From: an uncultured Psychrobacter sp.
GTDB lineage: Bacteria > Pseudomonadota > Gammaproteobacteria > Pseudomonadales > Moraxellaceae
Length of the DNA: 64,000 nucleotides
Direction: 5' to 3'
Assembly (NCBI RefSeq): GCF_947488565.1
Contig: NZ_CANKZC010000003.1
Coordinates: 248,001-312,000, forward strand
Every line of letters begins with the position of its first letter. Position 1 is the stretch's first letter. The translations under genes were made by a program, and so were the position numbers. This document shows positions 54,141 to 62,880 of this stretch, in pieces. Under the pieces are notes generated by a model, which saw nothing but the letters and a program-made list of their open reading frames with translations, was not told the origin of the DNA and searched no databases.

Positions 54141-55236
54141 ATGGAAATCAATCCGTATCAAGAACAAATCAAAGATCTATCTGAGCGTGGGCAGGACTTG
54201 CGGAGGTATCTTTGACTTCGATGGTAAGCAAGAACGCTTAGAAGAAGTCAATTTAGAACTAGAAAACCCTGAGCTATGGAATGATCCAGAGCGTGCCACC
54301 AAGATTAATAAAGAGAAAAGCCAGCTTGATGGGGTCATCGATGTCGTGGTTTCGCTTGAGACCACCTTAGAAGATGCATCTGCCATGCTGGAGCTGGCAG
54401 TAGAAGCAGAAGACGAATCGTTGCTTGCTGATGTACAAGCCGAGCTCGACGATGCGGAGAAGCGCGTTGCGGACTTAGAGTTTCGTCGCATGTTTAGCGG
54501 TGAGATGGATCCAAATAACTGCTACTTAGATATACAGTCGGGCAGCGGCGGCACTGAAGCGCAAGATTGGGCCGAAATGCTACTGCGCATGTATACGCGC
54601 TGGGCAGAGGCGCATGGCTTTAAAGTCGATGTCATTGAGGTGTCGTCAGGTAGCGTCGCTGGTATCAAGTCAGCCACGATTGAAATCAAGGGCGATTATG
54701 CGTTTGGTTGGTTACGTACCGAAATTGGCGTGCATCGCTTAGTCCGTAAATCACCATTTGATAGTAATAATGGCCGTCATACCTCATTTGCTGCCGTTTT
54801 TGTTTCGCCTGAAATCGATGATAATGTCGAGATTGATATTAATCCAGCGGATTTGCGTATTGATACTTATCGTTCATCGGGCGCGGGTGGTCAGCACGTG
54901 AACACGACTGATTCTGCGGTGCGTATTACTCACGAGCCAAGTGGCGTAGTCGTGACTTGTCAAAATGAGCGTAGCCAACATGGTAACAAGGCCACTGCGA
55001 TGAAAATGCTACGTGCTAAGCTTTATGAGCTTGAGATGCAAAAACGTATGGAGTCGCAACAAGCGGTTGAAGATAACAAATCTGATGTCGGTTGGGGCAG
55101 TCAAATTCGCTCATACGTGCTGGATGACTCACGTATCAAAGACTTGCGTACGGGTGTTGAGACCTTTAACACCGGTGCAGTATTAGACGGCGATCTCGAT
55201 CAATTTATCGAAGCGAGCCTAAAAGCTGGACTGTAA
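54141..55236 (+). CDS. prfB: Peptide chain release factor 2, with programmed +1 frameshift
   Basis: The gene starts at the ATG at 54141 ([20 protein letters not shown]) and runs 24 codons to a TGA at 54213-54215. Ribosomes shift +1 at CTT-TGA-C and continue in the second frame from GAC at 54214 to 55236, giving 364 residues, the normal RF2 length. The SPF motif that reads UGA and UAA is in [12 protein letters not shown], and the peptidyl hydrolysis motif GGQ is at 249-251. Reading only the second frame would miss the true N-terminus. It lies between two REPIN-like repeats. Confidence 0.97.
54201..54216 (+). promoter_or_regulatory. prfB programmed frameshift site
   Basis: CGG-AGG-TAT-CTT-TGA-C: an internal Shine-Dalgarno-like GGAGG lies 3 bases before the slippery CTT, and the in-frame stop is UGA followed by C, the weakest context. 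This is the classical RF2 autoregulation signal: low RF2 lets the ribosome shift +1 and make more RF2. Confidence 0.95.
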
Positions 55237-55286
55237 GGGTGCTTTTAAGAATAAATCCCTACTCTTAATTTTTGAATCTTTTTGAA

Positions 55287-55355
55287 GTAGGCTGTGGCTT
55301 TAGCCCAGCTTAAACCTTTGCTGAAGCACAATGCTGGGCTAAAGCCACAGCCTAC
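55287..55355. repeat. REPIN-like palindrome downstream of prfB
   Basis: Two perfect 23-base arms (55287-55309 and 55333-55355) face each other around a 23-base spacer. They share the ends GTAGGCTG and the inner CCAGC with the copy upstream of prfB, but differ in the middle (TGGCTTTAGC against GGTTTTTAAC); within each element both arms changed together. It lies between prfB and ppnP. Confidence 0.75.
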
Positions 55356-55412
55356 AGTAGTCCATAAGGTTGATAGTTGGGTAACAAAGCGAAAATTACT
55401 TAAGGAAAAACT

Positions 55413-55697
55413 ATGCTAAGCGTAAATAACTATTTTGATGATAAAGTGACTTCTATTGCTTTTCAAACGGCGACCAAGCCAGCTACTGTCGGTGTCATGA
55501 GTGTGGGTGAATATGAGTTTGGCACCAGCGAATTTGAAACCATGAGCGTCGTTAGTGGAGCGTTGACGGTAAAATTGCCAGAAAGCGATGAATGGCAAAC
55601 CTTTAATGCTGGCGAGCAATTTACTATTGAAGCCAATAAGAAGTTTAATGTTAAAGTTGAAGTAGAAACGGCTTATTTATGCACTTATGGTAAATAG
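55413..55697 (+). CDS. ppnP: Pyrimidine/purine nucleoside phosphorylase
   Basis: The 94-residue cupin matches PpnP (YaiE/DUF1255): [44 protein letters not shown] and [20 protein letters not shown]. It splits several nucleosides with phosphate to give the base and ribose-1-phosphate. AAGGA precedes the ATG. An intrinsic terminator follows about 105 bases downstream. Confidence 0.92.
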   Translation: MLSVNNYFDDKVTSIAFQTATKPATVGVMSVGEYEFGTSEFETMSVVSGALTVKLPESDEWQTFNAGEQFTIEANKKFNVKVEVETAYLCTYGK

Positions 55698-55756
55698 GGG
55701 TTTTTAGACTATAATCAATCCGATATAAAAACAACTTTTCATTAAGCGGCTTGATA

Positions 55757-55790
55757 GCCATGTATCTGAGTTATTTGGATTCAACTATAG
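55757..55790 (-). repeat. Fragment related to the tatD-flanking repeat
   Basis: On the minus strand this begins CTATAGTTGAATCC and runs to AGATACAT. It matches the start of copy A at 9776 in 25 of 31 positions. It lies in the short gap after ppnP, so the repeat family is spread across the chromosome and not tied to tatD. Confidence 0.4.
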
Positions 55791-55803
55791 TATTAGAATA
55801 ATT

Positions 55804-55836
55804 AACGCCAAGTGGTTAATGCTTGGCGTTTTTTTA
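55804..55836 (+). terminator. Intrinsic terminator after ppnP
   Basis: AACGCCAAG (55804-55812) and CTTGGCGTT (55822-55830) form a 9-base stem followed by a T run. Confidence 0.8.
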
Positions 55837-55953
55837 TGGCAGTTAATAAGCCAGATTTTACACAGCATTACACTTTATCTGTGGCAAGTAAACAGCAAAA
55901 ATAATCACAGTTAATTATGCTAAAACAATAACTTTCAATAGGCGTACTGTTTT

Positions 55954-57072
55954 ATGGCAAAGGAAAACCAGCAAGCAATTATGGAAAACACACGTCATGA
56001 TTACGAGCATTTAGCGCGCCGTGCTAATCTGCGCTATGTGAGCGACGATGAACCTGGATTTACACGTAGACGTTGGGGGCGCGGGTTTACCTATCGTGAT
56101 GCGACTGGCAAGACTGTGAAGGACAAAGCGTTGCGTAAGCGCTTTGACGCTTTGGTTATTCCACCGATGTGGTCAGAGGTTTGGATATGCCAAGATGACA
56201 AAGGCCACTTGCAGTCGACGGGCCGTGATGACAAAGCACGTAAGCAGTATTTGTATCATCCGTCATGGAACAATATCCGTGATCAGGCTAAGTTTGATGC
56301 CATGATAGGGTTTGCAGAAGCATTGCCAAACTTACGCGCACAAGTTGAGAAAGATTTAGAAGCTGAGCCTTTGTCACGAGAAAATGTGTTGGCTGCAGTC
56401 GTTAAGCTGCTTGAGACGACTTTGATTCGTATCGGTAATAGCCGCTATGCTAAACTCAATAAAAGCTATGGCCTCAGTACCCTACGCAGCAAGCATGTTA
56501 GCGAAACAGACAATGGGCTGGCGTTTGATTTTGTCGGTAAAAGCGCCAAAGAGCATCATATTGAGTTGCAGGACGAGCGTTTAATTGACATCGTACAGGC
56601 ATGTAGTGAGCTACCCGGTTATCAGATTTTTAAATATTTGGATGACAATGGCGATAAGCAGGTGGTCGATAGTGCAGATATCAATGACTATCTGCGAGTG
56701 CATACTTGCGGCAACGATTGTGAAAGCAAGATGTATAGCGCAAAGGACTTTCGCACATGGATGGCGAGTGTGCTGGCAGCCAGCTACCTTTACGATGAGC
56801 TGCAAACGTCAGTAGGCAAGGAGATACTAGCAAGTGCGCCTGAAAGCGACGAGCGCCAAAAGCTCATTACAGAGATGGTCAAAGATGTGGCGGATGAGCT
56901 AGGCAATACACCCGCTGTATGCCGAGCCTCCTATATTCATCCTGTCATTCTTGAGAAGTTTTTAGCGGGAGAGTTTTTTGAGTCTTATAAACAAGCACGT
57001 CGTGGACGCACTAAAGAATATCAACGCTGTGAAGAGAAAGCGTTACTTGGGTTTTTAAGTACAGTAGAATAA
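55954..57072 (+). CDS. DNA topoisomerase IB (poxvirus type)
   Basis: The 372-residue product is a type IB topoisomerase of the bacterial/poxvirus branch: GFTRRRWGRGFTYRD, IPPMWSEVWICQD, GHLQSTGRDDKARKQYLYHP, then the catalytic core IRIGNSRYAKLNKSYGLSTL, HTCGNDCESKMYSAKDFRTW and the active-site Tyr in AVCRASYIHP. It relaxes supercoils by a 3'-phosphotyrosine link without ATP. An ATG 9 codons further in is an alternative start. Confidence 0.92.
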   Translation: MAKENQQAIMENTRHDYEHLARRANLRYVSDDEPGFTRRRWGRGFTYRDATGKTVKDKALRKRFDALVIPPMWSEVWICQDDKGHLQSTGRDDKARKQYLYHPSWNNIRDQAKFDAMIGFAEALPNLRAQVEKDLEAEPLSRENVLAAVVKLLETTLIRIGNSRYAKLNKSYGLSTLRSKHVSETDNGLAFDFVGKSAKEHHIELQDERLIDIVQACSELPGYQIFKYLDDNGDKQVVDSADINDYLRVHTCGNDCESKMYSAKDFRTWMASVLAASYLYDELQTSVGKEILASAPESDERQKLITEMVKDVADELGNTPAVCRASYIHPVILEKFLAGEFFESYKQARRGRTKEYQRCEEKALLGFLSTVE

Positions 57073-57281
57073 ATTTAGACCCATTAGAAAGCTTGTATTT
57101 AATCGTAAAAATGATACGTTATGTATTGAAATAAACATAGAAATGCGTTACTAATAGATTATATTAAATGTAAGAATAAGAGACGGTCTATAGAATATGA
57201 TCGTTTTGCTATTAGAACTAACATATATCTGACTTGAACCGTTGATCTATCTCTATTTATAAATTGCTAAAGGATTAGCTC

Positions 57282-58994
57282 ATGACTATCTCATCTTCAA
57301 ATACCAATGCATCTCAAAACCCTGCTTCGAATGCTTCAAACACTCTAGCAAGCTATGCTGATTATTATAATAATTTTGACATGAAGGCGTTGTTAACAGA
57401 GATCTTTGGTGATCATCTGGACGATCGGCTTAATGCTTATATGGCTTGCTGTGGACGTCATGTGCGTGATGGCCGTGCTGATACTATCGCGCTGGTCCAC
57501 GAAGATACTGCGGGCAATATAACGCGCATGAGCTTTGGTGAGTTAGATAAAGCCAGCGCACAGGTAGCCAGCTTATTACAGTCTTATGGTGTAAAAGTCG
57601 GTGACCAAGTAGCCACCATGCTACCGCGTACGCCTGAGTTATTAATCATTGTATTGGCAACTTGGCGTTTAGGTGCGATATATCAGCCTCTATTTACCGC
57701 TTTTGGCTATGATTCAATCAAGTACCGGATGGACAAAGCCAACACCAAAATCGTTTTCACTAACGCTGATAATCGTAGCAAGTTTGAAGATTTGGCTGAG
57801 CAGACCAAAATGGTCTTTATCGGTAGTGCAGCTGATAGCAAGTCTTGGGATGACGACAATTATAACGAGATGATAGCAACACAGTCGCAAGATATAGAAC
57901 CAATCTTGTTAGATACGGATGCGTCATTTTTGCAGATGTTTACCTCAGGAACCGTTGGCAAGTCAAAAGGTGTCAGTGTTCCATTAGCCGCGTTGCCAGC
58001 TTTTTATCTATATATGCGCTATGCGATTGATCTACGCGAGAGTGATAACTACTGGAATATGGCAGATCCAGGTTGGGCGTACGGTTTGTATTATGCGATT
58101 ACCGGACCTCTACTATTAGGTGTCACGACTTATTTTAATGAGGCGGGTTTTGATGCGACCAATACGCGCGACTTTATGGTGCGTCATAAGATTACCAACT
58201 TAGCTTCTTCACCAACGGCATTTCGCATGATGAAATCAAGCGGTGTTTTTGAAGAAATCACTGATAATAATACTTCGACATTATCATTACGCTGTGCCAA
58301 CTCAGCAGGTGAGACTTTAAATACTGAAGTAGTAAGCTGGGTGCAAAACCATTTAGGCTGCCAAGTCTGCGATCAATATGGGCAGACAGAGACCGGAATG
58401 ACCTGCTGTGAACACCATGCGTTAGAACATGAATGCCCAGTCGGCTCGATGGGTATGGCTCTGCCAGGGCATACCCTCGTCGTGTTGGATGATGATATGC
58501 AAGTATTGCCTGATGGCGAGCAAGGCCAGCTAGCAGTTGTAGTCAGTCAATCACCAGCGTTTTATTTCCGTGGTTATAGCTGGAACGAAAAACAGGCGTT
58601 CTTTGAAGACTATTATCTGACAGGAGATGTGGTCGAGCGTCATAGTGATGGCAGCTATTGGTTCTCAGGTCGTGATGATGACATCATTACGACGGCAGGT
58701 TACCGTGTCGGTCCAACTGATGTTGAAAACACTGTATTAGAACATGAGGCCGTTGCTGAGTCGGCCGCCGTCGGTGTCCCTGATGAGGTGCGCGGACACA
58801 ATATTAAGTCCTATGTGGTGTTAAAAGATGGCATCGAAGGCAATGACGAGATTGCCCAGCAAATTAAAGACTTGGTACGTAAGCGTTTATCAACCCATGC
58901 TTATCCACGTGAGATTGAGTTTGTTGCAGCATTACCAAAAACGCCAAGCGGCAAGATTCAGCGCTTTTTATTACGTAGTTTGACTGCTGAATAA
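57282..58994 (+). CDS. AMP-dependent acyl-CoA synthetase
   Basis: The 570-residue ANL-family enzyme has the P-loop FTSGTVGKSKGVSV, QYGQTETGM, YLTGDVVERHSDGSYWFSGR, IITTAGYRVGPTDVEN and the catalytic Lys in TPSGKIQRFLLR. It activates a carboxylic acid with ATP and joins it to CoA. The layout resembles acetyl-CoA/medium-chain synthetases; the acid is not known. AGGATT precedes the ATG. It is followed 107 bases later by a 3-hydroxyacyl-CoA dehydrogenase-like SDR on the same strand, so both likely serve one fatty or branched acid pathway. Confidence 0.87.
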   Translation: MTISSSNTNASQNPASNASNTLASYADYYNNFDMKALLTEIFGDHLDDRLNAYMACCGRHVRDGRADTIALVHEDTAGNITRMSFGELDKASAQVASLLQSYGVKVGDQVATMLPRTPELLIIVLATWRLGAIYQPLFTAFGYDSIKYRMDKANTKIVFTNADNRSKFEDLAEQTKMVFIGSAADSKSWDDDNYNEMIATQSQDIEPILLDTDASFLQMFTSGTVGKSKGVSVPLAALPAFYLYMRYAIDLRESDNYWNMADPGWAYGLYYAITGPLLLGVTTYFNEAGFDATNTRDFMVRHKITNLASSPTAFRMMKSSGVFEEITDNNTSTLSLRCANSAGETLNTEVVSWVQNHLGCQVCDQYGQTETGMTCCEHHALEHECPVGSMGMALPGHTLVVLDDDMQVLPDGEQGQLAVVVSQSPAFYFRGYSWNEKQAFFEDYYLTGDVVERHSDGSYWFSGRDDDIITTAGYRVGPTDVENTVLEHEAVAESAAVGVPDEVRGHNIKSYVVLKDGIEGNDEIAQQIKDLVRKRLSTHAYPREIEFVAALPKTPSGKIQRFLLRSLTAE

Positions 58995-59101
58995 GCTGCT
59001 AAATGAATAGGCCTAATTGTCAAGATTTTTAATACTTTCAACTAAAAGTTTTGCAAGATTTCAACTAAAAATACAAAACCTTAAATGGTTAAGGAATAAT
59101 A

Positions 59102-59893
59102 ATGCAAATTCAACAACACAGCTTTTTAGTCACTGGTGGTGCATCAGGATTGGGTGAGGCAGTCGTTCGTGCCATCGTTAATGAAGGCGGCAAAGTCGTT
59201 ATCGCTGATTTGAACGAGTCAACCGGACAAGCATTGGTCGATGAGCTGGGTGATAATGTACGGTTTGTACGCTGTGATATTACCAGTGGCGAAGAGGTAC
59301 AGGCGGCTGTCAATAAAGCCGAAGAAGCATTTGGCGGTCTACAAGGATCTATCAACTGTGCAGGTATCGCTGTCGTACAAAAGCTGCTCGATCGCGAAAA
59401 TAATCCAGCGGAGCTTGATGCCTTTAGTCGTGGGGTTAATATCAACCTTGTTGGCTCTTTTAACGTGGCACGTTTGGTCGCAGCTTCCATTGCTAAGCGC
59501 ATAACGAACAACAGTGATACAGAGAACGTGGCAGAAAAGAACACTGATAATGGTGTCATTATCAATACGGCATCTATCGCTGCTTTTGATGGGCAAGTAG
59601 GGCAAGCAAGCTATGCATCATCTAAAGCGGGCGTGGTCGGTTTGACCTTGCCACTCGCTCGTGAGCTGGCCCGTCACGGTATTCGCGTCATGACGATCGC
59701 GCCTGGGGTCTTTGCAACACCTATGATGGATACCATTCCTGAAAAAGCGCGTGAGCAGTTAGAGGCGGGCGTTCCTTATCCTAAACGTTTGGGCGCTCCT
59801 AATGAGTTTGCCAAACTGGTCACTCACATTATTGATAATGCTTACTTAAATGGGGAAGTCATTCGCCTGGATGGCGCCATTCGTATGGTTTAA
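59102..59893 (+). CDS. SDR family 3-hydroxyacyl-CoA dehydrogenase
   Basis: The 263-residue short-chain dehydrogenase has the NAD motif VTGGASGLGEAVV, VIADLN (Asp for NAD preference), NCAGIAV, and the Ser-Tyr-Lys triad in INTASIAAFDGQVGQASYASSKAG. The FAT-PMM-like stretch PGVFATPMMDTIPEKAREQL is typical of the type 2 3-hydroxyacyl-CoA dehydrogenase (HSD17B10) group, which acts in isoleucine and branched-chain acyl breakdown. AAGGAA lies before the ATG. Confidence 0.85.
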   Translation: MQIQQHSFLVTGGASGLGEAVVRAIVNEGGKVVIADLNESTGQALVDELGDNVRFVRCDITSGEEVQAAVNKAEEAFGGLQGSINCAGIAVVQKLLDRENNPAELDAFSRGVNINLVGSFNVARLVAASIAKRITNNSDTENVAEKNTDNGVIINTASIAAFDGQVGQASYASSKAGVVGLTLPLARELARHGIRVMTIAPGVFATPMMDTIPEKAREQLEAGVPYPKRLGAPNEFAKLVTHIIDNAYLNGEVIRLDGAIRMV

Positions 59894-60522
59894 CCTGTAT
59901 TAACTGGCTGTAAAATCCGATAACTCCTTGATATAAAATTCTTATTTATAAAAAAGACATGACATTTAGCATAGCGCTTTGCTATTTATAGTAGATGCAA
60001 AATTGGTCGATATAGTAATATGGCTTCCCAATAAACAGCGAACAAGAGTAAAGCGCTTATCACTTCTCTGTATTTTTCTCTAAATTACTCGTTATAAGTT
60101 CATCTTTTATCTAAATTAGATGAATTCTGATTGTTGATGTAAATACAATTTCAACAGTCCAGGTCAATAGCATTAACTGCAAAAAGATACTCGTCTATCC
60201 TTCTAAAGCTACTCTTATAATACAATTGTGGATAAAGTCCTTATAAATCAAAGGTTTGTTTTTAACTCTGTGCATGTCTTGTGGCTATTGACTCTTATTG
60301 ATAATTACTGTCTATAATTTATCATTTCAACTCATCAATAAAGCGACTTTAAAGGCACTTCTTCAACGATAAAAACAGCCACGGAGATTATTATCATCTT
60401 ATTACAGAACCGTATATCAACGTTATAATACCGTATATCCAGACTATTTTATGTTACCTCTTCCCTTTTAATATTTCTGTGCTATTGTCTATAATCGCTT
60501 ATCTGAATATAGAGAGGAACCC
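59894..60522. other. 629-base intergenic region without a gene
   Basis: No ORF, RNA gene or clear hairpin terminator is seen in this AT-rich stretch. TATAAT occurs at 60313-60318, with TTGACT 19 bases upstream, and again at 60490-60495 close to the GTG start of the acyltransferase gene; either could serve as its promoter. Confidence 0.4.
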
Positions 60523-62496
60523 GTGTTTGAAAAGTACACCCACCATGAGTATCGAAACGACATTCAAGGACTGAGGGCCATAGGGGCTATTATCATCATG
60601 GTGTTCCATATCTGGTTTAATAAGGTATCAGGTGGGGTGGATGTATTTTTCGTCGTTTCCGGATTTTTAATGGCTTCAATAGTATTAAAAGGCTATTTTT
60701 TAAATGGCACTGTCAGCCCGTTTCCTTTTTGGGGCGGCGTTATAAAAAGAGTCGCGCCATCAGCATATATTGTACTTGCAGCGACACTTATTGCCAGCTA
60801 CTTTATCTCATCGCCAGTTCTAATATATACCGTGTTACATGAGATCATCGCCAGTGCCTTGCATCTTGAAAACATTCAGTTAATTAGACTCTCTGTCGAT
60901 TATCTATCTACTGGTAGACCGCCAAGCCCGGTTCAGCAGTTTTGGGCACTGTCTATTCAAATGCAGTTTTATGTGGTCTTTCCATTGGTTTTGATTCCTC
61001 TTGCTTATTTTGCGAAGAAAAGACAAACATCTACGCCTCTTTTTTTGGGAATAATTGTTATTATACTGGCATCCTTTGCCTACGCTACTATGCTGGTCAA
61101 AGACGATCCAGCTATGAGTTACTTCAATCCATTGTCTAGAATTTGGGAGTTTTTCTTCGGTTCACTCTCGTTTCTTTTAATATCCAATGCCAAAAAAATA
61201 AAATATAGACAGATTTTAGGCATCTTGGGTATTGCTTTGATTATTGGCGGTGCAATCTTTATACCTAGAGGCGCAAATTTTTCGGGTCCTATATCTTTAA
61301 TTCCTGTACTTGGTGCAGTTTTTATTATTATGTCAGGTGTCGGTGGTCAGGGCGTTGTAAACAAGCTATTGTCCAATAAATTCCTAGTATTCTTAGGGGG
61401 GATATCTTTCACTATCTATCTGTGGCATTGGCCTATATTGATATTTTATAAAGAATATTTTGGTTATGAGTCTATTAGTCTGATACAAGGGCTAATGATC
61501 ATGAGCGTGTCTACGCTTTTGGCCTACTTTACCAGCAAAAAGATAGAATCTCCTTTTAGAAGAATACCAAGAGAAAAAGTACTGGTGAATTTTTCAATCG
61601 GAATTCTATTTTTCTTACCTGTGATGGTAGCGGCTTTCGCTTTTAGACACGAAGTCGTCTCTACTACTGAAAGCGCTAAGATAGAATTGGAACAAAAATC
61701 TATTGAACCATTTACAGGCGATAAAATTTACTTAGAAAATGAAAGCTTCAAACCAGATCGTGAACGTCTGCTTACGATAAAGCAAAGGGTCCCTGCTGCT
61801 TATGCTGCTGGGTGCAATCAATCTATGGACGGAGAGGAGGTGACTACTTGCGACTTTGGAGATTTGACGTCTGATCGTGAGATAGTACTGGCAGGCGGCT
61901 CTCATGCAGTACAATGGATCACCGCACTAGACAGCATCGGTAAAGAGAATAACTTTAAAGTGATCAATATGACAAAAGCGGGTTGTCCTTTAGGAGTGGT
62001 AGAAGAGTCTAACGAATCTTGTCACATATGGAATGAGGAGGCGGTTGAAAAAATTATAGAGATAGCGCCTCATGCTGTCATCACCAATTCTACTAGAACC
62101 GTAGTAGACCAAAAAGAGTTTATCCCTCAATCTTATATTGATACTTGGAAAGTAATCTCTGATAATGAAATAGATGTGATTGGGATAAGAGACAATCCAC
62201 GCTTCGGTTTTGATGTACCAGACTGCTTACATAGAAGTAGGAACGCAGCAGATACAGATACGTGTGTCATAGACCGGACTGAGGCTCTATTGCCGACTGA
62301 TCCTACTATAGAGTATCAAGACATTATTACAGGTATTGATATGTCAGATATGTTCTGTACCGCCGAAAAATGCCCGACTACTTTTTCTGGAAAGATAATG
62401 TATCGTGATGCAGAACACATCAGTATAGAGTATGCACACTTTATAAAAGATACCTTTGAAGATAAATTAAAAGAAGCGTTATCTACGGTCAGCTAA
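60523..62496 (+). CDS. OafA-type acyltransferase with C-terminal SGNH domain
   Basis: The 657-residue protein has an N-terminal acyltransferase-3 membrane domain (about 350 residues, 10-11 helices) with EYRNDIQGLRAIGAIIIMVFH, GVDVFFVVSGFL and QFWALSIQMQFYVVFPL, then a soluble SGNH-like domain with VLAGGSHAVQW (block I) and YRDAEHISIEYA (Asp-His block). Such proteins O-acetylate surface polysaccharides or peptidoglycan. Block I reads GGSH where GDSH is usual. The start is GTG, set by GAGGAA. It stands alone; its sugar acceptor is unknown. Confidence 0.87.
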   Translation: MFEKYTHHEYRNDIQGLRAIGAIIIMVFHIWFNKVSGGVDVFFVVSGFLMASIVLKGYFLNGTVSPFPFWGGVIKRVAPSAYIVLAATLIASYFISSPVLIYTVLHEIIASALHLENIQLIRLSVDYLSTGRPPSPVQQFWALSIQMQFYVVFPLVLIPLAYFAKKRQTSTPLFLGIIVIILASFAYATMLVKDDPAMSYFNPLSRIWEFFFGSLSFLLISNAKKIKYRQILGILGIALIIGGAIFIPRGANFSGPISLIPVLGAVFIIMSGVGGQGVVNKLLSNKFLVFLGGISFTIYLWHWPILIFYKEYFGYESISLIQGLMIMSVSTLLAYFTSKKIESPFRRIPREKVLVNFSIGILFFLPVMVAAFAFRHEVVSTTESAKIELEQKSIEPFTGDKIYLENESFKPDRERLLTIKQRVPAAYAAGCNQSMDGEEVTTCDFGDLTSDREIVLAGGSHAVQWITALDSIGKENNFKVINMTKAGCPLGVVEESNESCHIWNEEAVEKIIEIAPHAVITNSTRTVVDQKEFIPQSYIDTWKVISDNEIDVIGIRDNPRFGFDVPDCLHRSRNAADTDTCVIDRTEALLPTDPTIEYQDIITGIDMSDMFCTAEKCPTTFSGKIMYRDAEHISIEYAHFIKDTFEDKLKEALSTVS

Positions 62497-62524
62497 AAAT
62501 ATTTAAAATGTTAAGTTAATACAG

Positions 62525-62567
62525 AAAGAGCCCAATGCATTGGTTAAATCAACGCTTTGGGCTTTTT
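62525..62567 (+). terminator. Intrinsic terminator after the acyltransferase gene
   Basis: AAAGAGCCCAA (62525-62535) pairs with TTTGGGCTTTTT (62556-62567), with one G-U, around a 20-base loop, and ends in T5. It lies about 30 bases past the stop. Confidence 0.7.
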
Positions 62568-62770
62568 GTATTAACAGCCTCTAGAGCCGTAGATTTTATA
62601 ATTTCTCCTTACCATATTCTTCTCTTGAAATAGCCATACAACACACCAATTGATAGCCTATAAGTAATATCATTACTACTGGTAAGGTTTAAAACAAAGC
62701 AATTGTAGTTGGTATATGTGAGCACTATTACCAGTAAGTCATTTTCTGGTGTTGACACTAAATATATTTA

Positions 62771-62799
62771 GTTGAAATACAATCCGATATCCCGCATAT
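62771..62799 (+). promoter_or_regulatory. Sigma-32-like heat-shock promoter of clpB
   Basis: GTTGAAA at 62771-62777 and CCGCATAT at 62792-62799, 14 bases apart, match the heat-shock consensus CTTGAAA-N11-16-CCCCATNT with one mismatch in each box. The start point would leave a leader of about 75 bases before clpB. Confidence 0.6.
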
Positions 62800-62880
62800 A
62801 CATAGCAGACAAACAGAAGGGCCTTGTTATAAGCCCGTTATAAAAACTGTTAAAAATATGAATTATAAAAGGATAATACT

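Noticed and set aside
59110..59565. 151-residue ORF antisense to the SDR gene
   Set aside because: The plus strand encodes a complete SDR with its NAD motif and catalytic triad.
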